64,000 nt of DNA from Zobellia laminariae (GTDB lineage: Bacteria > Bacteroidota > Bacteroidia > Flavobacteriales > Flavobacteriaceae), in the NCBI RefSeq assembly GCF_009725995.1, contig NZ_RCNS01000002.1, positions 1,240,001 through 1,304,000 of the forward strand. The letters are read 5' to 3'. A program made the translations under genes and the position numbers. Under the pieces are notes generated by a model that was given only the letters and a program-made list of their open reading frames with translations, was not told where the DNA came from and did no database searches. Position 1 is the stretch's first letter. Each line of letters opens with the position of its first letter. Positions 35,959 to 43,551 of this stretch are shown here, one piece after another.

Positions 35959-37317
35959 ATGAAGTTTAAAAACCTACTATTTATCAGTACTTCCCTTTTG
36001 ATTTTTGGCGCATGTTCTAGTGATGATTTGCAAATTGATGTCCCAGATACGGATACCGAGCAACCAGAAGAAGAAGAAGAAGAAGAACAAGTTCCAGGGA
36101 ATGGTGCTCCTGAAGCATTCAATCTTGTAGCTTTAGATAATGGTGCAGCAGATATTGATTTAAATCCCATTTTAACTTGGGCTACCGCTACCGATCCAGA
36201 TGGCGATGAGCTTACCTATAAACTTTTTTTAGACACAACAGAATCTCCAGAAACTATTATAGCAGAAGATTTAACAACAAATGAGTTTTCTATAATTGAA
36301 GGCTTGGAACGAAACAAGGTATACTATTGGAAAGTAGTTGCCAGTGATGGTAATGGAGGTAAAACCGAAAGTACCGAAACCTTTAGCTTTAGTACTAAAG
36401 GCTATACGTTTTCCGAAACTGCTTTAACTGCTAATGCGGAATTTAGTAAACGAAGAAATCATAGTATTACAGAATTTGATGGAAAACTTTGGATGATAGG
36501 TGGTCAAAACGACAACTCAAATTACAAAGACGTATGGTCTTCTGTAGATGGAAAAACCTGGGAGCTAGTGGCAGAGGATCCTTTTGGTTTTGGAGGAAAA
36601 AATAACCACACAGCTATTGTATTCAAAAATAAGTTTTGGATTATTGGTGGAGGTTTTAGTGATATCTGGTCCTCTACTAATGGTACAGATTGGATACGTA
36701 ATGAACTATCCGGAGAATTCGGTTCTAGAGAAGGTCATTCTACCCTTGTTTATGATAACAAGTTGTGGGTTATTGGTGGAACTAAGGTAACTGAACAAAT
36801 GAATGATGTTTGGTATTCTGAAGACGGAATAACTTGGACAGAAGCAGCATCTAGCACACAGTTCTCACCACGTACAGATCATACTACGGTGGTTTTTAAT
36901 GGTAAAATGTATTTAATGGGGGGAACTACAATTCAAGATTTTTCACCTTTATTCTATAATGATATTTATACGTCTACAGATGGTATTAACTGGACGGAAG
37001 TAGCTACTGAATCTGTATTTGAAATTCGTGCTAATCATACCTCTTTAGTGTATGACAACAAAATGTGGGCCATTGGTGGCTGGCAAGCTGTAACGAATCA
37101 AGAAACTATGGAGCAAGACGTTGTTTCATTTGCAGATGTATGGTATTCAGATAATGGAACCGAATGGAATAAACTGAGCGGTAGCGATTCTTATACCGGA
37201 AGATTAGGACATGCCTCTACTGTTTTCGAAAATAAAATACTTATCTCTGGTGGATTGAATATTGACCAAGATGATAATCTTAGAAGTCACTACAATGATG
37301 TATGGGTCATTGAATAA
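35959..37317 (+). CDS. Surface lipoprotein with Fn3-like domain and Kelch-type beta-propeller
   Basis: A 452-aa lipoprotein: lipobox LLIFGAC, then CSSDDL, an acidic +2 to +5 pattern like the Bacteroidota lipoprotein export signal, so surface exposure is likely. A poly-Glu linker (about 34-45) leads to an Fn3/cadherin-like domain (about 48-148). Six Kelch-like blades follow (about 160-452), with repeated WxIGG and DVW.S.DG..W motifs. Divergent from the lyase operon, 336 bp away. It may bind or present alginate oligomers, but no catalytic residues are evident and the role is inferred from location only. Confidence 0.82.
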   Translation: MKFKNLLFISTSLLIFGACSSDDLQIDVPDTDTEQPEEEEEEEQVPGNGAPEAFNLVALDNGAADIDLNPILTWATATDPDGDELTYKLFLDTTESPETIIAEDLTTNEFSIIEGLERNKVYYWKVVASDGNGGKTESTETFSFSTKGYTFSETALTANAEFSKRRNHSITEFDGKLWMIGGQNDNSNYKDVWSSVDGKTWELVAEDPFGFGGKNNHTAIVFKNKFWIIGGGFSDIWSSTNGTDWIRNELSGEFGSREGHSTLVYDNKLWVIGGTKVTEQMNDVWYSEDGITWTEAASSTQFSPRTDHTTVVFNGKMYLMGGTTIQDFSPLFYNDIYTSTDGINWTEVATESVFEIRANHTSLVYDNKMWAIGGWQAVTNQETMEQDVVSFADVWYSDNGTEWNKLSGSDSYTGRLGHASTVFENKILISGGLNIDQDDNLRSHYNDVWVIE

Positions 37318-37336
37318 TTAGAGTTCTACAAATATT

Positions 37337-37368
37337 AAAAAAGCCCTTTCTAACGAAAGGGCTTTTTT
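37337..37368. terminator. Bidirectional intrinsic terminator
   Basis: AAAAAAGCCCTTTC (37337-37350), loop TAAC, GAAAGGGCTTTTTT (37355-37368): 14-bp perfect arms with A- and T-runs at the ends. It stops both the plus-strand Kelch lipoprotein transcript and the minus-strand MoxR transcript. Confidence 0.94.
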
Positions 37369-37388
37369 ATTTTTAAGACTAGGGTTTT

Positions 37389-38858
37389 CTACAACCCATC
37401 TATATAACTACCATAAAGGTCTTTAAATTGATAGCCTTCTGCGAATCTATTTTTGCTTAGTTTCTTATGTGATACAAGTCCCCATAAAACCAATTCCTTC
37501 AAGAAGTACATATCTTCCTTAGGAAAATCTGGTTGATGCTCTTTTATCAGCTGACTAAGCTCAGGAATGCCGTCTAACGTTCGCTTGTATTCTTCATCCG
37601 TAAACTCATCCAACAACTCAAAACCTTCACCTTGAAAGAACCAACTCAACAAGTCATCATATGGAGATGGAGCGTCTTTTCTTTCCAGTTTGTTTATTGC
37701 TGGAAAATATTTAGGAAACAGGCTTTTTACAGCATCATCAATCAAAATTTCAGCTACACCATCTGCACCTTCCTGCTCACCTTCATAAACCAATTCTATC
37801 TTACCGGTAATGGCAGGGATAATCCCCATAAAATCACTCAATCGTACCATGGTGCTACTAGCATCTGTCACTAAAGCTCTTCTTTCTGCAGTACTCAAAA
37901 GGTTTTCAAAAGCGGTTATACTTGTTCGTGCACTTACCCCACTTTTAGCATCTACATATTCACTATCACGAGCTTCAAAAATAATCTGCTCAAGTAAATC
38001 TTTGGCCAAGTCCGGTACATAAACAGAATCCGTTTGGCGTGCGTCAAGATTAGCTTCTTGTTCCGTAATTTTTCTAGCGGTTTCAATATCATCAGGATAA
38101 TGTGTTAATATCTGAGACCCAATTCTATCTTTCAACGGCGTTACTATACTTCCTCTATTAGTATAATCCTCAGGGTTTGCGGTAAACACAAACTGAATAT
38201 CCAACGGTAACCGCAGTTTAAAACCACGAATCTGTATATCTCCTTCCTCCAATATATTAAATAGAGAAACCTGAATACGTGCTTGTAAATCCGGAAGTTC
38301 ATTAATGACAAAAATACAGCGGTTGGCCCGTGGAATCATACCAAAATGAATCACTCTATCATCTGCATAAGACAATTTAAGGTTTGCCGCTTTTATAGGA
38401 TCTACATCTCCAATTAAATCGGCCACGGTAACGTCTGGTGTTGCCAATTTTTCGGCAAATCGCTCATCTTTATGCAACCAAGAAATTGGAGTGTCATCTC
38501 CTTTTTCTTTAATCAGCTCCATGGCATATCTAGACATGGGCTTCATAGGGTCATCATTAATTTCCGAACCTTCTACTACAGGAATATATTCATCTAATAA
38601 ATCTACCATTAAGTGAGCTAAACGAGTTTTAGCCTGACCACGCAATCCTAGTAAATTAATATTATGCCGAGATAAAATAGCGCGCTCCAACTCTGGAATA
38701 ACGGAATCTTCATACCCCCATACCCCAGGGAAAGTTTCTTCACCTTTCTTTATTTTTTGAATGAGGTTGTCTCGCAACTCATCTTTAATACTCTTTGTTT
38801 GATAGCCCGCAGCATTTAATTCGCCAAGAGTTTTTATTTTTTTGTGATCTAATTTCAT
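37389..38858 (-). CDS. MoxR-type AAA+ ATPase (magnesium-chelatase subunit I-like)
   Basis: A 489-aa cytosolic AAA+ ATPase. Walker A is GLRGQAKTRLAHLM, Walker B is IFVINELPDLQ, and sensor motifs follow at FTANPEDYTNRGSIVTPLKDRIG. The C-terminal third is helical. Together with the VWA gene upstream it forms a MoxR-VWA pair, a combination generally thought to remodel or insert cofactors into target proteins; the target here is unknown. I start at the ATG at 38858; the TTG three codons upstream has no support. It follows the VWA gene by 78 bp. Confidence 0.9.
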   Translation of the reverse strand: MKLDHKKIKTLGELNAAGYQTKSIKDELRDNLIQKIKKGEETFPGVWGYEDSVIPELERAILSRHNINLLGLRGQAKTRLAHLMVDLLDEYIPVVEGSEINDDPMKPMSRYAMELIKEKGDDTPISWLHKDERFAEKLATPDVTVADLIGDVDPIKAANLKLSYADDRVIHFGMIPRANRCIFVINELPDLQARIQVSLFNILEEGDIQIRGFKLRLPLDIQFVFTANPEDYTNRGSIVTPLKDRIGSQILTHYPDDIETARKITEQEANLDARQTDSVYVPDLAKDLLEQIIFEARDSEYVDAKSGVSARTSITAFENLLSTAERRALVTDASSTMVRLSDFMGIIPAITGKIELVYEGEQEGADGVAEILIDDAVKSLFPKYFPAINKLERKDAPSPYDDLLSWFFQGEGFELLDEFTDEEYKRTLDGIPELSQLIKEHQPDFPKEDMYFLKELVLWGLVSHKKLSKNRFAEGYQFKDLYGSYIDGL

Positions 38859-38936
38859 ATGTCGCAATCTCTTTTTCTTAATCTGTATAGTAAATCAAAA
38901 CCTTATTGTTTCTGTACTTAGAACTCCAGGCTTTCT

Positions 38937-40094
38937 CTATTTCAATCTCTTTTTCCTATTTGTTTCGTAATCTTCAAAAATCATTTCACCTAAACCTTGC
39001 AGTCCTGTAAAAAATGCCTTGCCCTTATTTGCTTCGGTAAAATGCCTGATGAATTGCATCAGATAAGCATCTTGGGCAATCATAAACGTGGTTATAGGAA
39101 TATGTAATTTTCGAGCCTGTCTTGCCATATTGTAGCATTTCTCCACTATATACTCATCCAAACCAACACTATTTTTATAGTAAGTACCATCAGGAAGCCT
39201 CAAACAACTGGGCTTTCCATCGGTAATCATAAAAATCTGTTTATTGGTATTCCGCTTACGACGTAGCATATCCATTGCCAACTGTAATCCAGCTACAGTA
39301 TTCGTATGGTACGGTCCCACCTTTAAGTACGGAAGGTCCTTTATGGGAATAGGCCAAGCGTCATTACCAAAAACCAAAATATCCAAAGTGTCTTTCGGAT
39401 AACGGGTTGTAATCAACTCTGCCAATGCCATTGCCACTTTTTTAGCTGGTGTAATCCGATCTTCGCCATACAGAATCATACTGTGGCTAATATCAATCAT
39501 CAATACAGTGCTCATCTGCGCTTTATGCTGAGTATCCTCAACCACCAAATCGTCTTCATTTAAAGTGAAGCTACCCATACCATGATTGATTTGAGCATTT
39601 TTAAGACTCTCGGTCATTGAAATGTGCTCCAAACCATCACCATAACGGTATTCTCGCAAATCTCCCGTATGCTCATCTCCTTGTCCGGATTTTCCTGTTT
39701 TATGGTTTCCGGAACCACTACGTTTAATTTTACCAAAAATCTGATCCAATGCACGTTGGCGAATTAAGCGTTCCATTTTAGCGGTAATAGAAATATTTCC
39801 TTTTCCACCATTTTCATCGCCCTCTTCTCCTTCTCCACCGGCAGCATCATCGTCAAATTCCTCTTGAATGTATCCTTTTGCTTTTAACTCCTCAATAAAA
39901 TCATCAATCGTATATTCATCATCCGTCAGTTCATACTCCTTATCCAATTCACGAAGCCAATCTATGGCCTCGTCAAAATCACCCGAAGTATGGGTTATGA
40001 GTTCTTGAAATATATCAAAAAGTTTATCAAAAGGAGTTTGTTCCGGTGCTTCATATATTGAAAACCGGAACCCTTTTCTTGTGTTCATAGCCAT
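38937..40094 (-). CDS. VWA-domain protein (magnesium-chelatase subunit D-like), MoxR partner
   Basis: A 385-aa cytosolic protein. The N-terminal half is acidic, with a Gly/Asp/Glu-rich stretch (about 75-100), and leads to a VWA domain (about 195-370) with the MIDAS motif MIDISHSM (DxSxS). It is the usual partner of the AAA+ ATPase encoded just downstream. I use the ATG at 40094 (MAMNTRKGF; MNTRKGF at 40088 is equally possible), because the longer frame starts at a GTG with a hydrophobic tail unlike the family. Confidence 0.87.
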   Translation of the reverse strand: MAMNTRKGFRFSIYEAPEQTPFDKLFDIFQELITHTSGDFDEAIDWLRELDKEYELTDDEYTIDDFIEELKAKGYIQEEFDDDAAGGEGEEGDENGGKGNISITAKMERLIRQRALDQIFGKIKRSGSGNHKTGKSGQGDEHTGDLREYRYGDGLEHISMTESLKNAQINHGMGSFTLNEDDLVVEDTQHKAQMSTVLMIDISHSMILYGEDRITPAKKVAMALAELITTRYPKDTLDILVFGNDAWPIPIKDLPYLKVGPYHTNTVAGLQLAMDMLRRKRNTNKQIFMITDGKPSCLRLPDGTYYKNSVGLDEYIVEKCYNMARQARKLHIPITTFMIAQDAYLMQFIRHFTEANKGKAFFTGLQGLGEMIFEDYETNRKKRLK

Positions 40095-40116
40095 AAGTAT
40101 AAAATTACTTAATAAA

Positions 40117-40153
40117 ACCGTTAACACCTCCCTTTTTAGGAAATGTTAACGGT
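40117..40153 (-). terminator. Inverted repeat, possible weak terminator after the GH109-like gene
   Basis: ACCGTTAAC (40117-40125) and GTTAACGGT (40145-40153) are perfect arms with a 19-nt centre; the minus-strand reading continues TTTTATT. It sits between the GH109-like gene and the VWA gene. The AT-rich 9-bp stem and large loop make it a weak terminator or an operator; I cannot tell which. Confidence 0.4.
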
Positions 40154-40214
40154 TATGGGCTATAAGCATTTACAAAGCATAACTGCTTTGTTATTTTTTA
40201 AAGAGAAAAGTAAA

Positions 40215-41612
40215 TTAACTTATAATCCCTAAAGGTGCGGTAGTTTTCCAAGCACCACGGGTAAAATCTGGAAACTCTTGTGGAGCACCGTTGGCTGCTA
40301 CAGAAGTTTCACTTAGTGGCGAAACCGCACTCCAAAGACAACCTTCGTAAACATTCTGATCCAAAGGCTCTCCATTTCTTAAACATTCAACCACACGGAA
40401 TAACATCATAAAATCCATTCCCCCGTGACCGCCCATTTTTGTGGCTAGGTCTCCTACTCTTTTATATAGTGGATGCTCATATTTCTCATAGATTTTTGCC
40501 AAGCCATCTCCTTCTGCCCAGTGGTGGTGATCTTCGGTTGCGCCTTCAACGCCACCTTCTATAGCAACACGGGTTGGGAAACCTGCCAAAGTACCTTTTG
40601 TACCTTGAATCATATTATGACGGGTATACGGACGTGGACTAGTCTCGTCCCATTGTACCATAATAGTACGACCCATTGTAGTTTTTATAATAGAGGTATT
40701 GATATCTCCTCCTTTGTAATCCAATTTATTCCATTTATGATCCGCAGGAAAATTCTTTTCTGCATACAATTGACGGCCTTTTGCGGGAGATGAAAATGAA
40801 TTAATAAATTTGAAATTATCATCTGTACGACCAATGTTCATATACTGTGCAACAGGACCCAAACCGTGAGTTGGATAAAGATTTCCATTTCTATGCGCAT
40901 AATGTGGCGTTCTCCAAGAACCTGTACCGCGGTCTACCTCGTTCATTTGAAAACGCAATTCATGAATATACGCTGCTTCCCCATGTAGTAATTCCCCAAT
41001 GACACCTTCACGACACATGTTAAGATACAACAACTCATCTCTACCGTAGTTGACGTTCTCCATCATCATACAATGTTTCTTTGTCTTTTCCGAAGTGTCT
41101 ACGATATCCCACATTTCCTTTATGGTCAAGGCCAATGGAACTTCTACAAATGCATGACTTCCGCTATTCATAGCCGCAATTGCCATAGGTGCATGTAATC
41201 CCCAAGGAGTAGCAATGATAACCGCATCCGGTTTTTGTTCCTCCAGCATTTTTTTCCAATCGTTTTCACCATCGGTATATAGCTTTACTTTTTTATGTCT
41301 CTGTCCTTTTCCTGCCTCCTTACAAACGTCTGCAGACTTTTTGGCCAAATCTTCGTAAAGGTCAGATATAGCAACAACCTCTGTACCTTCTATTGCCGCA
41401 ATTTGCGCTACATGCCCCGAACCTCTTGCTCCTACTCCTATAAATGCAAAACGCACCTTATCTAATTTAGGAGCTTTAAAAGCACCCATGTATTGTGCCG
41501 AATAAGGCCTGTCCGTTCCTAAAAAATTAGCTTGGGAAACATTTGGAGCAAAAGCTATGCCTGCTCCTACCAATGAAGTTTTTTTTAGGAAATTTCTTCT
41601 GTTCGAGTTCAT
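40215..41612 (-). CDS. Gfo/Idh/MocA-fold secreted enzyme, GH109-like glycosidase
   Basis: A 465-aa protein with a twin-arginine-type signal (NSNRRNFLKKTSLVGAG). A Rossmann domain follows (FAFIGVGARGSGHVAQIAAI, EVVAISD), then the C-terminal Gfo/Idh/MocA fold. The ending HGGMDFMMLFRVVECLRNGEP and FTRGAWKTTAPLGI matches family GH109 (NAD-dependent alpha-N-acetylgalactosaminidase) as I remember it. GH109 enzymes cleave glycosides through a transient redox step with bound NAD. Tat export would let the protein leave with NAD bound. I start at the ATG at 41612, because the longer frame puts 30 residues before the Tat motif. Confidence 0.85.
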   Translation of the reverse strand: MNSNRRNFLKKTSLVGAGIAFAPNVSQANFLGTDRPYSAQYMGAFKAPKLDKVRFAFIGVGARGSGHVAQIAAIEGTEVVAISDLYEDLAKKSADVCKEAGKGQRHKKVKLYTDGENDWKKMLEEQKPDAVIIATPWGLHAPMAIAAMNSGSHAFVEVPLALTIKEMWDIVDTSEKTKKHCMMMENVNYGRDELLYLNMCREGVIGELLHGEAAYIHELRFQMNEVDRGTGSWRTPHYAHRNGNLYPTHGLGPVAQYMNIGRTDDNFKFINSFSSPAKGRQLYAEKNFPADHKWNKLDYKGGDINTSIIKTTMGRTIMVQWDETSPRPYTRHNMIQGTKGTLAGFPTRVAIEGGVEGATEDHHHWAEGDGLAKIYEKYEHPLYKRVGDLATKMGGHGGMDFMMLFRVVECLRNGEPLDQNVYEGCLWSAVSPLSETSVAANGAPQEFPDFTRGAWKTTAPLGIIS

Positions 41613-41764
41613 CTGTTTTTTTTTGTGAGTTGTTGTAGAAATGAATCTACAATATAAAGAAGTTTTCGATAATTTAATCATGCCCAGCTCTGGTATTAAC
41701 AAAGTCTTACGAAGTAATGGTTATTTTTTTGACAGGAGATTAAGAGAACATATCTTCGTGAAAG

Positions 41765-42571
41765 ATGATAAAAGAACAGTGTTTTGGTTTTTTAAGTACA
41801 CCTGCTTTGTGGACAGGTGAAGAATTTGGAATAAATCAATTTGTTTTCCCAGAGGTCAACTTAAATAGATTTCTTCCAAAACCTATTTCCAAAAAACTGC
41901 GTTTAGGTCATCAAATGGAACATGTATTTACTCAGTTACTAATTAGAAATAACACCTACGACCTTATTCTCCATAACCAACCTGTTAAAGATGAAAACCG
42001 GACCATTGGTGAAATAGACTTTATTCTGAAACACCGAGAAACGGAAAAGCTGATACATGTTGAGCTGACGTACAAATTCTATATTATAGACCCCACTATA
42101 TCTGAACCTATACACCGACTAATTGGGCCGAACCGAAAAGATATGTTCTTTACCAAAATGGAAAAGATAAGGGACAAGCAATTTCCCCTTTTACATTCTA
42201 AAAATGGGATTAAAACTTTAGAAGAAAGACAAATAAACTACGAGGAGATTGAGCATCAAGCTTGCTTTAAAGCACAGCTCTATATGCCATATGCTAATGC
42301 TGATGTAGACATTACACCTTTAAATAAGAATTGTGTTTATGGATATTGGTTAAAATTTAAGGCTTTTGAGAAAGACGATTTTAAAAACCACCAATATTAT
42401 ATTCCAAGTAAATCAGAATGGGTAATTCCACCTCATAAAAAAGTACGTTGGTCCTCACATTTTGAAACTTTAATGGAAGTGAATCTCCATACTTTAAACC
42501 AAAATGCTCCCATGCTCTGGATGAAAAAATCGGATACCGAGTTTCAGAAATTTTTCGTGGTTTGGTGGTAG
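41765..42571 (+). CDS. DUF1853 family protein (nuclease-like fold suspected)
   Basis: A 268-aa cytosolic protein with DUF1853 features: TIGEIDFILKHRETEKLIHVELTYKFYI and LIGPNRKDMFFTKMEKIRDKQFPLL. The arrangement E-I-D...H-V-E-x-T-Y-K resembles the D/E...ExK core of PD-(D/E)xK nuclease folds, though I know of no biochemical proof for this family. It stands alone, divergent from the GH109-like gene. Confidence 0.83.
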   Translation: MIKEQCFGFLSTPALWTGEEFGINQFVFPEVNLNRFLPKPISKKLRLGHQMEHVFTQLLIRNNTYDLILHNQPVKDENRTIGEIDFILKHRETEKLIHVELTYKFYIIDPTISEPIHRLIGPNRKDMFFTKMEKIRDKQFPLLHSKNGIKTLEERQINYEEIEHQACFKAQLYMPYANADVDITPLNKNCVYGYWLKFKAFEKDDFKNHQYYIPSKSEWVIPPHKKVRWSSHFETLMEVNLHTLNQNAPMLWMKKSDTEFQKFFVVWW

Positions 42572-42585
42572 ATTATTAGTAAGTT

Positions 42586-42686
42586 TTTAGTACAGAGTAC
42601 TGAGCAGAAAGTCTTTGATAGCTATGTCTAGTTTTACATACCAAATTCCTTATTCCTTTCACTAACTATTAATACTCTGTACTAAA
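42586..42686. repeat. Intergenic element bounded by 14-bp perfect inverted repeats
   Basis: TTTAGTACAGAGTA (42586-42599) and TACTCTGTACTAAA (42673-42686) are exact inverted repeats around a 73-bp centre, filling the gap between the DUF1853 and DUF4249 genes. The word TTTAGTAnnGAGTA recurs in the his operon element near 54730-54800, suggesting a dispersed family of small palindromic intergenic repeats. Confidence 0.6.
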
Positions 42687-42700
42687 TATTAAACACAGTC

Positions 42701-43546
42701 TTACTCAAACGTATAACTTGCTTTATTCACTTCTGTTAGCCTAAAGTATCCGTGTGCGTAATTGTCTGGATTTGTTAGGTTTATGCAGTTTCCTTTTACA
42801 GCTACTGGGGTGGCAGAAAAAATACCTACACCACCTATTTGATCTATTAAAATATCCATATAACCATAATAGGCTTCTGAAATACCATACATTTCTATGC
42901 TTACTACATCCCCCGGTGCAAGAGCTTCTATTTTATCCGTGTCTTCATCTTCTTCAATTTCATACCACCAGTCTAGTTCGTTTCCATTTACAAATTCATC
43001 GTCACCTACCTCAAATTCTGGCAGTAAATCTCCTTGTTTTTGGAATTTAAAAAGATAAAAATTATCCTCGTCTTCGGGATCTGTAAATTCTACATGTAGC
43101 TCTAGTTCCTCATCATCAAAACCATCCTCAAGTCCTTGGTATAAATTTGTGATTTCCGTAACCGTCATCATAGTTTCATTTGCAGAATAGGTTTCTCCGT
43201 TATGTATAACTGTAAGTGTGTATGATTCATTTAATACAGGTACAAATTCAGAAGTAGTGTATTCACCATTTTTCTGATCTATAAAGATAAATTCTGCACT
43301 GCTTACATCATTAGTTACAGAAACAGATGCGCCCGTAACAGCCGTGTTACTAGTGGTGTCAAAAAACTCGGTAGATGTACTCAGTTTTACAACCTGTTCG
43401 TTTCCGGTAGTACCTTTCTCCCAATCTAATGAAGCTTGAATTACTAGTCGGGATTGTCCTTCTTGTACTTCCACATCAATCACATCACTACAAGAAGTGA
43501 TTGAAACGAACAAGAGAAGTATGATGGATTTTATATAGTTGTGCAT
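42701..43546 (-). CDS. DUF4249 family lipoprotein, partner of a TonB-dependent receptor
   Basis: A 281-aa lipoprotein: signal with lipobox SITSC, then CSDVIDVEV. The beta-sandwich features of DUF4249 are visible: RLVIQASLDWEKG, AVTGASVSVTND, NGEYTTSEFVPVLNESYTLTV, and a C-terminal ISEAYYGYMDILIDQIGG. DUF4249 proteins are regularly encoded directly after a TonB receptor in Bacteroidota and are thought to be its outer-membrane accessory. Here it starts 5 bp after the receptor stop. Confidence 0.9.
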   Translation of the reverse strand: MHNYIKSIILLLFVSITSCSDVIDVEVQEGQSRLVIQASLDWEKGTTGNEQVVKLSTSTEFFDTTSNTAVTGASVSVTNDVSSAEFIFIDQKNGEYTTSEFVPVLNESYTLTVIHNGETYSANETMMTVTEITNLYQGLEDGFDDEELELHVEFTDPEDEDNFYLFKFQKQGDLLPEFEVGDDEFVNGNELDWWYEIEEDEDTDKIEALAPGDVVSIEMYGISEAYYGYMDILIDQIGGVGIFSATPVAVKGNCINLTNPDNYAHGYFRLTEVNKASYTFE

Positions 43547-43551
43547 TTTTT

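Noticed and set aside
35898..36170. Minus-strand 90-aa ORF with Ser-rich run
   Set aside because: It overlaps the N-terminus of the Kelch lipoprotein; the Ser run is the reverse complement of the poly-Glu codons.
29581..37317. Calling the alginate locus a full polysaccharide utilisation locus
   Set aside because: No SusC/SusD pair, transporter or uronate-processing gene is adjacent; the TonB receptor at 43552 is 6 kb away with a DUF4249 partner and lacks the operator.
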